Positions 1-5,665 of a DNA stretch of 8,818 bases are shown one piece after another. The translations under genes and the position numbers were made by a program. Numbering within the stretch: position 1 is the first letter of the stretch; every line of letters begins with the position of its first letter. The notes under the pieces are model-generated. The model was given only the letters and a program-made list of their open reading frames with translations, ran no database searches and was not told where the DNA came from. The DNA is from Saprospiraceae bacterium (GTDB lineage: Bacteria > Bacteroidota > Bacteroidia > Chitinophagales > Saprospiraceae): NCBI GenBank assembly GCA_007134625.1, contig SLKL01000291.1, forward strand, positions 1 to 8,818, read 5' to 3'.

Positions 1-284
1 ATGAACTGGTGGAAGAATATGCCGACCAAGATGTCCATTTTCTGGCAATATCCATAGACAACACCCGCGAACCCTGGCTGAAGATGCTGGAAGAAAAAGA
101 CATGAAAGGCATTCACTGGTTTGCTGAAAATGCCTGGGAAGCTGATTTTATGCAGCATTTTAATATCATGGGAATCCCGCGATTTATTTTGCTGGATGCG
201 GAGAGAAAAGTCATCAGACCGTCCGCCGACAGACCATCTGGTCAGATCAGAGACTTATTGGATGAGTATTTAAGTGCCACATAA
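1..284 (+). CDS. TlpA-like thioredoxin-fold protein, C-terminal part (5' truncated by window edge)
   Basis: Reading frame 3 is open from the first bases, encoding ...ELVEEYADQD before the first possible GTG at position 9. That GTG is therefore internal, and the gene begins outside the window. What remains is the C-terminal ~94 residues of a thioredoxin fold: the HFLAISID strand, the MKGIHWF segment and the cis-proline motif GIPRFILLD, ending in TAA. The redox CxxC would lie just upstream and is not visible. More than half the residues match the C-terminus of the next gene, so the two are tandem paralogues. By family knowledge such Bacteroidota proteins are exported thiol-disulfide oxidoreductases of the periplasm or outer envelope. 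The partner substrate is unknown. Confidence 0.88.
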   Translation, partial: ELVEEYADQDVHFLAISIDNTREPWLKMLEEKDMKGIHWFAENAWEADFMQHFNIMGIPRFILLDAERKVIRPSADRPSGQIRDLLDEYLSAT

Positions 285-286
285 CA

Positions 287-1717
287 ATGAAAAACACAGC
301 ATCCATTTTGATTATTTTTTTTTCGGCTGCAATTACCTCAATATTATTAGATAGTCAGGCATGGGCGTCCAACACATCTGATGAAATTATTATAACTGTT
401 CAGACATTTGATTTTGAACCGCAAGAGGTAGAGTTACACCTGTTCAATAAAATCGCTCAAGCAGAACCCGATGACATGGGGATTTCAAAAATTAAAACCA
501 AAGCACATGGTCCTGCTTACTATAACTTGCTTTCCGGAAGAAACAGATTAGAGATTTTTCTTTTGCCCGGCGATAGTCTGCATCTGGAATTGAATTGGTC
601 AGATCCTTCAGGGACTGTTAGCTTTTCCGGCGACAGGGTGATAGAAAATCAATTTTTGATCGATAAACAAAAAGTAAAAGAGGATAATGGCTGGAACCAT
701 TTTTTAGAGTTGTACAGATCTGAACCGGAAGATTTCCAAAGAAAACTGGATCTTGGCTTGTATTCGATTTACGGGTTGGTCGGTGAGCTTAAGTCTGAGG
801 GAAAGGCAGACAGGTCTTTTGTCCAAATGGAAATACAATATCCCGGTTTCAGGACTGCTCTGATGGCTGCAAACTATGTACAGAATCACAGTAGGTTCAA
901 TCAGGTATCCCCTGAAGAAATAGATTTTTCAGAGGAGGAGGCTCATCAAAGTCTGCTAAAACTGAACAACAACAATGTTGATTTATTACCACTACCTGTC
1001 TTTCGGGAAGTACTGGAATTGCAAAGAAATTTAATCTGGAAGGAGCAAGTAAATCAGGAAGTTTACGGGCAGGGCTATGATGTGGTTATGGAGGAGCGTT
1101 TCAGGGTTTTGGTAGAAAATTTTAAGTCCGGGGAAATAGTTGAATTTATCAAATTTGACTTTTTGAGATTTCTGATGAGAAGAAGGGGTCCGGGAGACGT
1201 TGATTCTCATTTTGCATGCTTTTTGTCTGAGACTGAAAACCCGGTTTACATTCAGGCTATGAAAGCTGATCTTAAGATATGGGAACCTATTCTGCCGGGA
1301 AAACAGATCCCTGATTTTGCATTTGAAAAACGGGACGGTGATACGATCTGGCTGTCTGATTTAAGAGGGAAAATGGTATATATAGATGTCTGGGCGACCT
1401 GGTGTGGTCCTTGTCTGCAGGAAGCACCGCATTGGGATAAGCTCGTTGAAGAATACAGCGACCGGGAGATTCACTTTCTTGCCATTTCCTTGGATGCCGT
1501 AAGGGATCCTTGGGAAAACATGCTGAACTCAAAAGAAATGAAAGGCATTCACGTTTATGCACCCGGAGTCTGGGAATCCGAATTTGCCAGACATTTTAAT
1601 GTACGCGGAATTCCCCGCTTTATTCTTATTGATGCAGAGGGAAGGGTAATTCTACCTCAGACAGAGCGACCATCGGGCAACATCAGAGAAAGACTCGATC
1701 GATTACTAAAATCCTGA
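287..1717 (+). CDS. TlpA-family exported thiol-disulfide oxidoreductase
   Basis: The protein has 476 aa. Residues 1-27 form a signal peptide (hydrophobic core SILIIFFSAAITSILL, probable cleavage after AWA). A long N-terminal region of about 310 residues follows; its opening part looks like the beta-rich domain common in Bacteroidota TlpA proteins (motif FLLPGDSLHLELN), and a helical part comes next. The C-terminal thioredoxin domain (about 337-476) carries WATWCGPC with redox cysteines C373 and C376 and the cis-proline P443 in RGIPRF. It should catalyse thiol-disulfide exchange in the periplasm; the target is not evident. The ATG lies 2 bases after the preceding paralogue's stop, and the DUF6134-type gene follows after 11 bases, so the three are probably co-transcribed. 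No clear Shine-Dalgarno is seen, as is usual in this phylum. A T9 run (315-323) lies in the signal-peptide codons. Confidence 0.93.
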   Translation: MKNTASILIIFFSAAITSILLDSQAWASNTSDEIIITVQTFDFEPQEVELHLFNKIAQAEPDDMGISKIKTKAHGPAYYNLLSGRNRLEIFLLPGDSLHLELNWSDPSGTVSFSGDRVIENQFLIDKQKVKEDNGWNHFLELYRSEPEDFQRKLDLGLYSIYGLVGELKSEGKADRSFVQMEIQYPGFRTALMAANYVQNHSRFNQVSPEEIDFSEEEAHQSLLKLNNNNVDLLPLPVFREVLELQRNLIWKEQVNQEVYGQGYDVVMEERFRVLVENFKSGEIVEFIKFDFLRFLMRRRGPGDVDSHFACFLSETENPVYIQAMKADLKIWEPILPGKQIPDFAFEKRDGDTIWLSDLRGKMVYIDVWATWCGPCLQEAPHWDKLVEEYSDREIHFLAISLDAVRDPWENMLNSKEMKGIHVYAPGVWESEFARHFNVRGIPRFILIDAEGRVILPQTERPSGNIRERLDRLLKS

Positions 1718-1728
1718 ATAAAGATCAA

Positions 1729-2385
1729 ATGAAAAAAACACTGACATCGCTTAAGCTTTTTCCCGTACAAAAATTTCCAGTCAGGAAATGGGGGGTGGGC
1801 GCTTTGATGTTTGTTGCTATGTTGGTTTTTTTCTTTCAGGGCATTGCTCAGGAATATGTCTTTGATCAATACATCAGAAACACCAAGGTGGGTACCCTTT
1901 CCGTATTCATAGAAGAAAATCCGTCCAAAAATGAAAAAACAGTAAGGATTGAATCAAAAGTAAACGTCAATATGCTCTTCCTAAGAGCGAGAGTTGAATA
2001 CGAGGGAAAAGCTAAATACCGCGATGGAAAGCTCATTTCAGCGGAAGTTCAGATTTGCAGAGATGGAAGTACTTATCAGGATGCTGAAACCCATTGGAGG
2101 GGGAGATACTATCTTGCAGTAATTGACGGTAAAGAAAAGCGAATAAACAAGGACATGATTCAGTTTTCCAGCCTATTGCTCTACGCTAAGGAACCACGCA
2201 ACATCAGTGAAGTTTACGCAGAAATAGACGGTGTATTCAACAGACTGGAACACTTAGGCCGGGGAAGATACGAACTGCATCTGAGTGGATCTCGAAACAA
2301 TTATTACACCTATCGAAATGGTCAGCTTATTGAAGCCAAACTCGATCATTGGCTGGCGCCTATTCAATTGAAGCGGCAGGAATGA
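1729..2385 (+). CDS. DUF6134-like exported protein of unknown function
   Basis: The protein has 218 aa. A long basic N-terminus (about 22 residues) precedes the hydrophobic stretch VGALMFVAMLVFFFQGIAQ, a signal peptide or anchor; cleavage near A40/Q41 is plausible. The mature part is predicted to be beta-rich: YVFDQYIRNTKVGTLSV, then VNVNMLFLRARVEYEGKAKYRDGKL, and later FSSLLLYAKEPRN and GRGRYELHLSGSRNNYYTYRNGQLIEA. This order (an opening G-x-L-x-V strand, an EYEGKAKYRDG repeat, a YxxEP motif, then GRYEL...N.Y.Y.NG.L) is what I recall for the Bacteroidota family DUF6134, whose function is not established. Gene position 11 bases after a TlpA-like gene suggests an envelope role, which is inference. 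The ATG at 1729 is kept because the next Met (M27) would remove the basic n-region of the signal. Confidence 0.8.
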   Translation: MKKTLTSLKLFPVQKFPVRKWGVGALMFVAMLVFFFQGIAQEYVFDQYIRNTKVGTLSVFIEENPSKNEKTVRIESKVNVNMLFLRARVEYEGKAKYRDGKLISAEVQICRDGSTYQDAETHWRGRYYLAVIDGKEKRINKDMIQFSSLLLYAKEPRNISEVYAEIDGVFNRLEHLGRGRYELHLSGSRNNYYTYRNGQLIEAKLDHWLAPIQLKRQE

Positions 2386-2466
2386 TTGAGGGTTCTTGTG
2401 TAATTTACCCGAATTCACCCTGTTTTGAGACTGTATTTTATCTGATGGGTAGCGTTGAAGTAATGA

Positions 2467-2498
2467 AATTGAAGATTGAAAATTGAAGATTGAAAATT
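2467..2498. repeat. Short tandem repeat, 14-bp unit x2.3
   Basis: The unit AATTGAAGATTGAA occurs at 2467-2480 and 2481-2494 without change, followed by a partial AATT. The end of the array merges into a perfect 12-bp palindrome, TGAAAATTTTCA (2491-2502). ATTGAAGAT occurs again alone at 2551-2559. It lies in the 194-bp region between the convergent stops at 2385 and 2580. I see no gene and no GC-rich terminator hairpin there; only a weak GGGT/ACCC pairing follows the 2385 stop. Similar ATTGAA-rich arrays occur between genes in Bacteroidota as far as I recall, but I cannot assign a role. Confidence 0.75.
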
Positions 2499-2579
2499 TT
2501 CACTTCGGCGTGGTTCAATTCCGTGCACCAAAAGTTGCGCAGGGCAAGTAATTGAAGATGTTTTAAATAGGCTGACTAA

Positions 2580-3071
2580 TTACTGTCTGATAATTTGAAA
2601 CCCGGAATATTGCTGATTGCTGTTTTTGATTTGTAAAATATAGCTACCTTTTGAAAATGCAGAAAGATCAATGGTCTCCCTTTCAGTGCTCATGTCCTTT
2701 TGCAGTAGCAACTTTCCATTGATGTCGTAAAGGGCTATTTTGAATGGCTCAGCCATCTCATCTTTACCTTCGATAACAAGCATATCGCGGGTCGGATTGG
2801 GAAAAACAGAAAATTTCTGCTCCAAAAACTGCTCCTCCACATTGGTGATTACCAGGGTTTCAAAGGCATGTTGCACGCCCTCTGCCACTGTACCGTCTTC
2901 GTTGCTGTTAGAGGAGAAAAAGGTCTGTCCGATAGTATAGGAAACTGAGCCTGCACTCGCTTTAACATTACCTCCGGCAGTAGAAGTGGTCTGTTGAGCG
3001 TAGATGGCAGTAGTCCAGCAAAAAAATAGAAATACAAACGACAGCCTAAGTAGTTTTTTGAAATTCGACAT
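2580..3071 (-). CDS. Small secreted protein with T9SS type A C-terminal sorting domain
   Basis: The protein has 163 aa. Residues 1-25 are a Sec signal peptide (basic start, LRLSFVFLFFCWTTAIYA, cleavage before QQ). Residues 28-71 form a short Gly/Ser/Asn-rich module: TAGGN, GSVSYTIGQTFF, then GTVAEGVQHAFE. This GG..SYTIGQ...GVQ pattern recurs in small Bacteroidota secreted proteins. Residues about 82-163 are the sorting tail: FSVFPNPTRDMLVIEG (PNP at 91-93), IALYDINGKLLLQKDM, then GSYILQI ending in IIRQ. By family knowledge this tail directs export through the type IX secretion system and is usually removed or linked to surface lipid. Nearly the whole mature protein is the tail plus one module, so its own activity is unclear. 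The gene lies 50 bases after the membrane-protein gene; a TATCTTAG sequence on the - strand (3093-3100) is a weak -7 box candidate, with no matching -33 box. Confidence 0.92.
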   Translation of the reverse strand: MSNFKKLLRLSFVFLFFCWTTAIYAQQTTSTAGGNVKASAGSVSYTIGQTFFSSNSNEDGTVAEGVQHAFETLVITNVEEQFLEQKFSVFPNPTRDMLVIEGKDEMAEPFKIALYDINGKLLLQKDMSTERETIDLSAFSKGSYILQIKNSNQQYSGFQIIRQ

Positions 3072-3121
3072 GAGCAGACAGTTTAGTTTTCGCTAAGATA
3101 AGGGATTTTTGGGAAAAGGGA

Positions 3122-3661
3122 TTATGTGGTATTTCTCCCCCATTCTTTTCGTAATCTGACAATTGCAATTACCAGACCAAAAATTCCGCCTAACATAGCT
3201 CCAGTAATGGAACCGCCCACCCAGGCATACCCTGATATCAGGATATTATCCTCAGGGACCAAGTAGAAGAATTCTTGGAAAAATTCGGGACTTAGAGCAG
3301 CAAGTCCTATTCCAATTAATCCACCTAATAACCAACATGAATAAATCAATACGATAATCTTAAAGAAGTACTTGAGAAAAAAGCGATAGCTTAAATCTAA
3401 CTTTAAAATGAAATAAACAATTACAATAAAAAGAAGGGCAAACAAAAGCCCGTAAATTAGACCTTCAACAATTCCCTGGACCACGATTGCAAAATAGATT
3501 CCGGGAAAATCCCAACCTAAAATATTCTGGAAATACACAGGACTTATGTAACCGTTTACAGCATTGGTCGTTCCTCCGATAACCCCTCCTGTCATTATAC
3601 AGCTTAATGCTACCCAAATCATGGTAAAAAAACTGGAGTTCTTATTTTTGGCTGTGTTCAT
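3122..3661 (-). CDS. Four-helix integral membrane protein, unknown function
   Basis: The protein has 179 aa with the start at ATG 3661. The frame is open to an ATG at 3736, but that start would overlap the upstream gene by 47 bases and add a polar 25-residue leader; 3661 leaves a 28-base gap and places the first helix 10 residues in. Four hydrophobic segments are seen at about 11-32, 57-86, 102-123 and 143-168, with a basic C-terminus (RLRKEWGR). The helices are rich in glycine pairs (GGVIGG, LLGGLIGIG, GGSITGAMLGGIFG). The two halves look related: GG-x-IG followed by SPVYFQ (40-45) and again by SPEFFQ (124-129). I recall similar uncharacterised proteins in Bacteroidota and Planctomycetes, but no named function. 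Base composition is AT-rich, like the upstream gene, with which it is probably co-transcribed. No catalytic motif is visible. Confidence 0.8.
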   Translation of the reverse strand: MNTAKNKNSSFFTMIWVALSCIMTGGVIGGTTNAVNGYISPVYFQNILGWDFPGIYFAIVVQGIVEGLIYGLLFALLFIVIVYFILKLDLSYRFFLKYFFKIIVLIYSCWLLGGLIGIGLAALSPEFFQEFFYLVPEDNILISGYAWVGGSITGAMLGGIFGLVIAIVRLRKEWGRNTT

Positions 3662-3689
3662 GGGAGTGGATGAATAAATAAGATAAAAT

Positions 3690-4589
3690 TTAGGTGTTTT
3701 GAATGTAGTATGCCATGATTTTACTCTCAGGTTCATAGAACACTATTAAGGTGCCATCAATCCCAAAATTAAATGATTCTAAAAACTCAATATATTTTTC
3801 ATCCTTATCTACATCAGAAGATTCGAGCTCAACCAAATTTGTTGAATTCAATTGAATCAAAAACTTCATATAATTTCCACTTTTAGGGCATTTTGGAATT
3901 AACTCATGTTGCAACCATTCAGGAGCGCCAATATTCCCAAGCACTTTATCATTAATCAGTTTTTCAAGTGAAGGTGTGCTTGCTTTTACTTTTAATTCCT
4001 TAAATAGGATCCGGTTATCAGCATTTAGTTTCTCAAAGTTTGATATAATTTTGTCCCGAGTATTATTATCTACCAGTTTTGGTTGTAGAGGATTTGAGTA
4101 ATCGAGGTAAATTAGTTCAAAGTCGGCAAAAATTGGACAAACCAGGTGTGCTACATTGAGTTTTGTCCAGCCTAATAATTCATCATTTAAACAGTCCAGT
4201 TTTCCTAAATATATGTACGGTGTACTTGTATTGTTGACCGGCATTTTAAAACTATCGGGGGGGGTGCCACCCAATTGATGTAAACCCTTTTCGCTCGCTA
4301 ATAATACCCGATACTTTAAGACAGGATAATCCCTATATGAAATCGGTTTGTTCGTAAATCTAACATCTTCAATCTCCTCTTCCTCGATCTCCCCTTCCTC
4401 TATATTTACAATTTTAGTGGCTACGCCATTTTTGTACACTACCTTCATCGCACCATACAAGCTTTCAGCAGCTTGTTTATCTATTCTTGATTGTTTCAGT
4501 ATTCTATGCATTTCCTCAGACTCTTCCAGCTCATAAAATACATTACTAAAGTATGACTCCTTTATATTTTTTTTAAACCACTTAAGCAT
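3690..4589 (-). CDS. Uncharacterised protein, possible YwqG/DUF1963-like fold
   Basis: The protein has 299 aa, with no signal peptide or membrane segment, so probably cytoplasmic. The N-terminus is charged and helical, with an acidic run EEGEIEEEEIED (64-75). Two segments look like the two halves of YwqG/DUF1963 proteins. The first has QLGGTPP (105-111) followed by PYIYLGKLDC. The second has IGAPEWLQ...PKCPKSGNYMKFLIQLNS and, near the end, FGIDGTLIVFYEP, comparable to the family's G-P-xxQ / LLQL / GDxGxLYFF pattern. This resemblance is judged by eye and is only moderate. The family has no settled biochemical role. The gene is AT-rich (28% and 37% GC in two hand-counted 60-base lines, against about 50% in ligA) and holds an 8-C tract at codons 109-111. 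The ATG at 4589 is chosen because the frame upstream gives no better start. The membrane-protein gene follows after 28 bases. Confidence 0.75.
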   Translation of the reverse strand: MLKWFKKNIKESYFSNVFYELEESEEMHRILKQSRIDKQAAESLYGAMKVVYKNGVATKIVNIEEGEIEEEEIEDVRFTNKPISYRDYPVLKYRVLLASEKGLHQLGGTPPDSFKMPVNNTSTPYIYLGKLDCLNDELLGWTKLNVAHLVCPIFADFELIYLDYSNPLQPKLVDNNTRDKIISNFEKLNADNRILFKELKVKASTPSLEKLINDKVLGNIGAPEWLQHELIPKCPKSGNYMKFLIQLNSTNLVELESSDVDKDEKYIEFLESFNFGIDGTLIVFYEPESKIMAYYIQNT

Positions 4590-4652
4590 AGTTATTTCTT
4601 TTTAGGTAAAGTTAATCTGTTTTCTGAATTTAGTTAATAAGCGGGTTGTCAG

Positions 4653-4683
4653 AAAATCTATTAATAAAAATCCCTGATTACAA
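4653..4683 (-). promoter_or_regulatory. Candidate Bacteroidota-type promoter for the 4589-3122 genes
   Basis: On the - strand TTG (4683-4681) is followed after exactly 20 bases by TAGATTTT (4660-4653). This matches the Bacteroidota vegetative pattern TTG-N17-23-TAnnTTTG in all but the last base of the -7 box. It lies about 63 bases upstream of the ATG at 4589 and faces the right way. In such AT-rich DNA a match of this quality can arise by chance. Confidence 0.3.
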
Positions 4684-4808
4684 TCAAAAGGTAAACTGAT
4701 TTCTTGTTTATGTTTTTTGTTTTTGGCGTTCTGAGGATGTTTGACAAAGATGAAACTGACAAACCAATTTCAATTAATAAAAAAAATCGTTTTACACATA
4801 ATCGGAAT

Positions 4809-4835
4809 CCAAAATCACAATATACTGTGATTTAG
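4809..4835. repeat. Palindromic module, copy 1
   Basis: CCAAAATCACA (4809-4819) opens the module. AAATCACA (4812-4819) and TGTGATTT (4826-4833) form perfect 8-bp inverted arms around the 6-base spacer ATATAC. The 11-base opening recurs exactly at 4870-4880, and both copies end in TTTAG. It could be a protein-binding dyad or the stem of an AT-rich hairpin. Confidence 0.6.
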
Positions 4836-4869
4836 ATTCAATCTTAGCCACCCAAAACCCAAAAAAACA

Positions 4870-4897
4870 CCAAAATCACATTTTAATGTGTTTTTAG
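4870..4897 (-). terminator. Palindromic module, copy 2; possible terminator of the ligA-dipeptidase transcript
   Basis: AAAATCACAT (4872-4881) and ATGTGTTTTT (4886-4895) pair over 10 bp with one mismatch around the loop TTTA. Read on the - strand, the hairpin starts about 39 bases after the dipeptidase stop and is followed by GGTGTTTTTTT, so it could act as a rho-independent terminator, though the stem is AT-rich and weak. An alternative pairing, TTTTAATGT (4881-4889) with ACATTAAAA (4900-4908), overlaps it. Confidence 0.4.
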
Positions 4898-4933
4898 TTA
4901 CATTAAAAGGGCTCAGTTATTATGTCCCCCCAC

Positions 4934-5665
4934 TCAACACTCCCAAACCATCTCATCCAAAGGATATCCCAGTCCCCTCATGGAAAAATGCCACCATTCG
5001 GTGCGTATGCCCATTAAGCCGTATTTCTCCATAGTGGTGCGGAGCAGGTCGCGGTTGCGAAGAACCTCTTCGGGTAGGTCGCGATTGTCGTAATGTGCTG
5101 CTCTGCCAAAGTAATCAAAATCGGTACCCATATCCAGAGGGGTGCCGGATTCATCAACTATGGTTGCATCAACTGCTACACCCCTGCTGTGCATACTACC
5201 GCGATCGGGATTAGCTACATAGTTGGGATTGGGCATGACTTCCCACATTTTGCGTTGAACGGATTGCGGGCGGTAGCAATCCCAGACGAGTAGCCCATAG
5301 CCTTTTTCGCGCAATTCCAGATGAACTTTCTGCAGGGCTTTGGCTGTCTGAGGACGCAAAAAACAACGAGCGCATTCATACAGTTGTTTTTCCAGAAAAT
5401 TGTTGGTGGTAGCATACCTCAGATCGAGCAGTATATCGGGTTGAATCCTGCTGATATCTGTCCAAAGGGTGGTATCGTAATCTGCAGGTGGTGGTAGTTC
5501 TTTTATAACTTCTTCTTCTAATGGTACTTGGATGGGTTTCTTTGTTGTGATCAGACTGTCTTTTTCTACTTCATCGTGGTGAATTGCCTCATCGGATTTT
5601 TCGTTTCCGGTGCAAGCGAAAACAGTGAAACATATCAGTAATACAAAAAGCTTTGTCAACCTCAT
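4934..5665 (-). CDS. ddpX: D-alanyl-D-alanine dipeptidase, VanX/DdpX type (peptidase M15D), predicted lipoprotein
   Basis: The protein has 243 aa. The N-terminus MRLTKLFVLLICFTVFAC is a lipoprotein signal with the acylated cysteine at C18; an acidic, proline-rich linker runs to about residue 66. The catalytic domain shows the M15D landmarks: LDLRYAT (80-86), the DCYRP arginine R132, zinc ligands H159 and D166 in SMHSRGVAVD, and the EWWHF motif with catalytic E223 and zinc ligand H226. It should hydrolyse D-Ala-D-Ala using zinc, releasing D-alanine for reuse in peptidoglycan turnover. VanX and E. coli DdpX act in the cytoplasm; a lipoprotein would act in the periplasm, perhaps on dipeptide or stem-peptide fragments (inference). 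A link to vancomycin resistance is not supported: no vanA/vanH-like genes are present. Its ATG overlaps the ligA stop as ATGA, implying translational coupling. Confidence 0.9.
   Translation of the reverse strand: MRLTKLFVLLICFTVFACTGNEKSDEAIHHDEVEKDSLITTKKPIQVPLEEEVIKELPPPADYDTTLWTDISRIQPDILLDLRYATTNNFLEKQLYECARCFLRPQTAKALQKVHLELREKGYGLLVWDCYRPQSVQRKMWEVMPNPNYVANPDRGSMHSRGVAVDATIVDESGTPLDMGTDFDYFGRAAHYDNRDLPEEVLRNRDLLRTTMEKYGLMGIRTEWWHFSMRGLGYPLDEMVWEC

Larger units (their letters stand above)
4590..4933. other. 344-bp intergenic region: promoter candidate, palindromes, doubtful small ORF
   Basis: This AT-rich gap lies between the end of the dipeptidase gene and the start of the YwqG-like gene, both on the - strand. 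It holds a promoter candidate (4653-4683) and two copies of a palindromic module (4809-4835 and 4870-4897). On the + strand there is a 41-codon ORF at 4710-4835 (MFFVFGVLRM... to ...SQYTVI) that ends inside the first palindrome. The ORF has no ribosome binding site (a GAGG touches its internal ATG at 4737 with no spacing). Its Lys/Asn-rich make-up is what AT-rich DNA gives by chance, so I do not call it a gene. No tRNA or other structured RNA is recognised. Confidence 0.6.

Noticed and set aside
9..11. GTG at position 9 as a real gene start
   Set aside because: The frame is open to the window edge and aligns with the interior of the next paralogue, so it is an internal valine.
3662..3736. Longer start of the membrane protein at ATG 3736
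   Set aside because: It would overlap the upstream gene by 47 bases and add a polar 25-residue leader; ATG 3661 gives a normal gap and membrane topology.
4812..4833. CRP/FNR-type operator
   Set aside because: The arms are CACA-N6-TGTG, the reverse of the TGTGA-N6-TCACA order of CRP sites.
4590..4933. CRISPR array or tRNA in the largest intergenic region
   Set aside because: Only two diverged palindromic copies exist, with no regular spacers, and no cloverleaf-like sequence is visible.
4934..5665. Vancomycin-resistance gene vanX
   Set aside because: No vanH, vanA or vanS/R-like neighbours are present; it is linked to ligA and carries a lipoprotein signal, so a peptidoglycan-recycling role is more likely.
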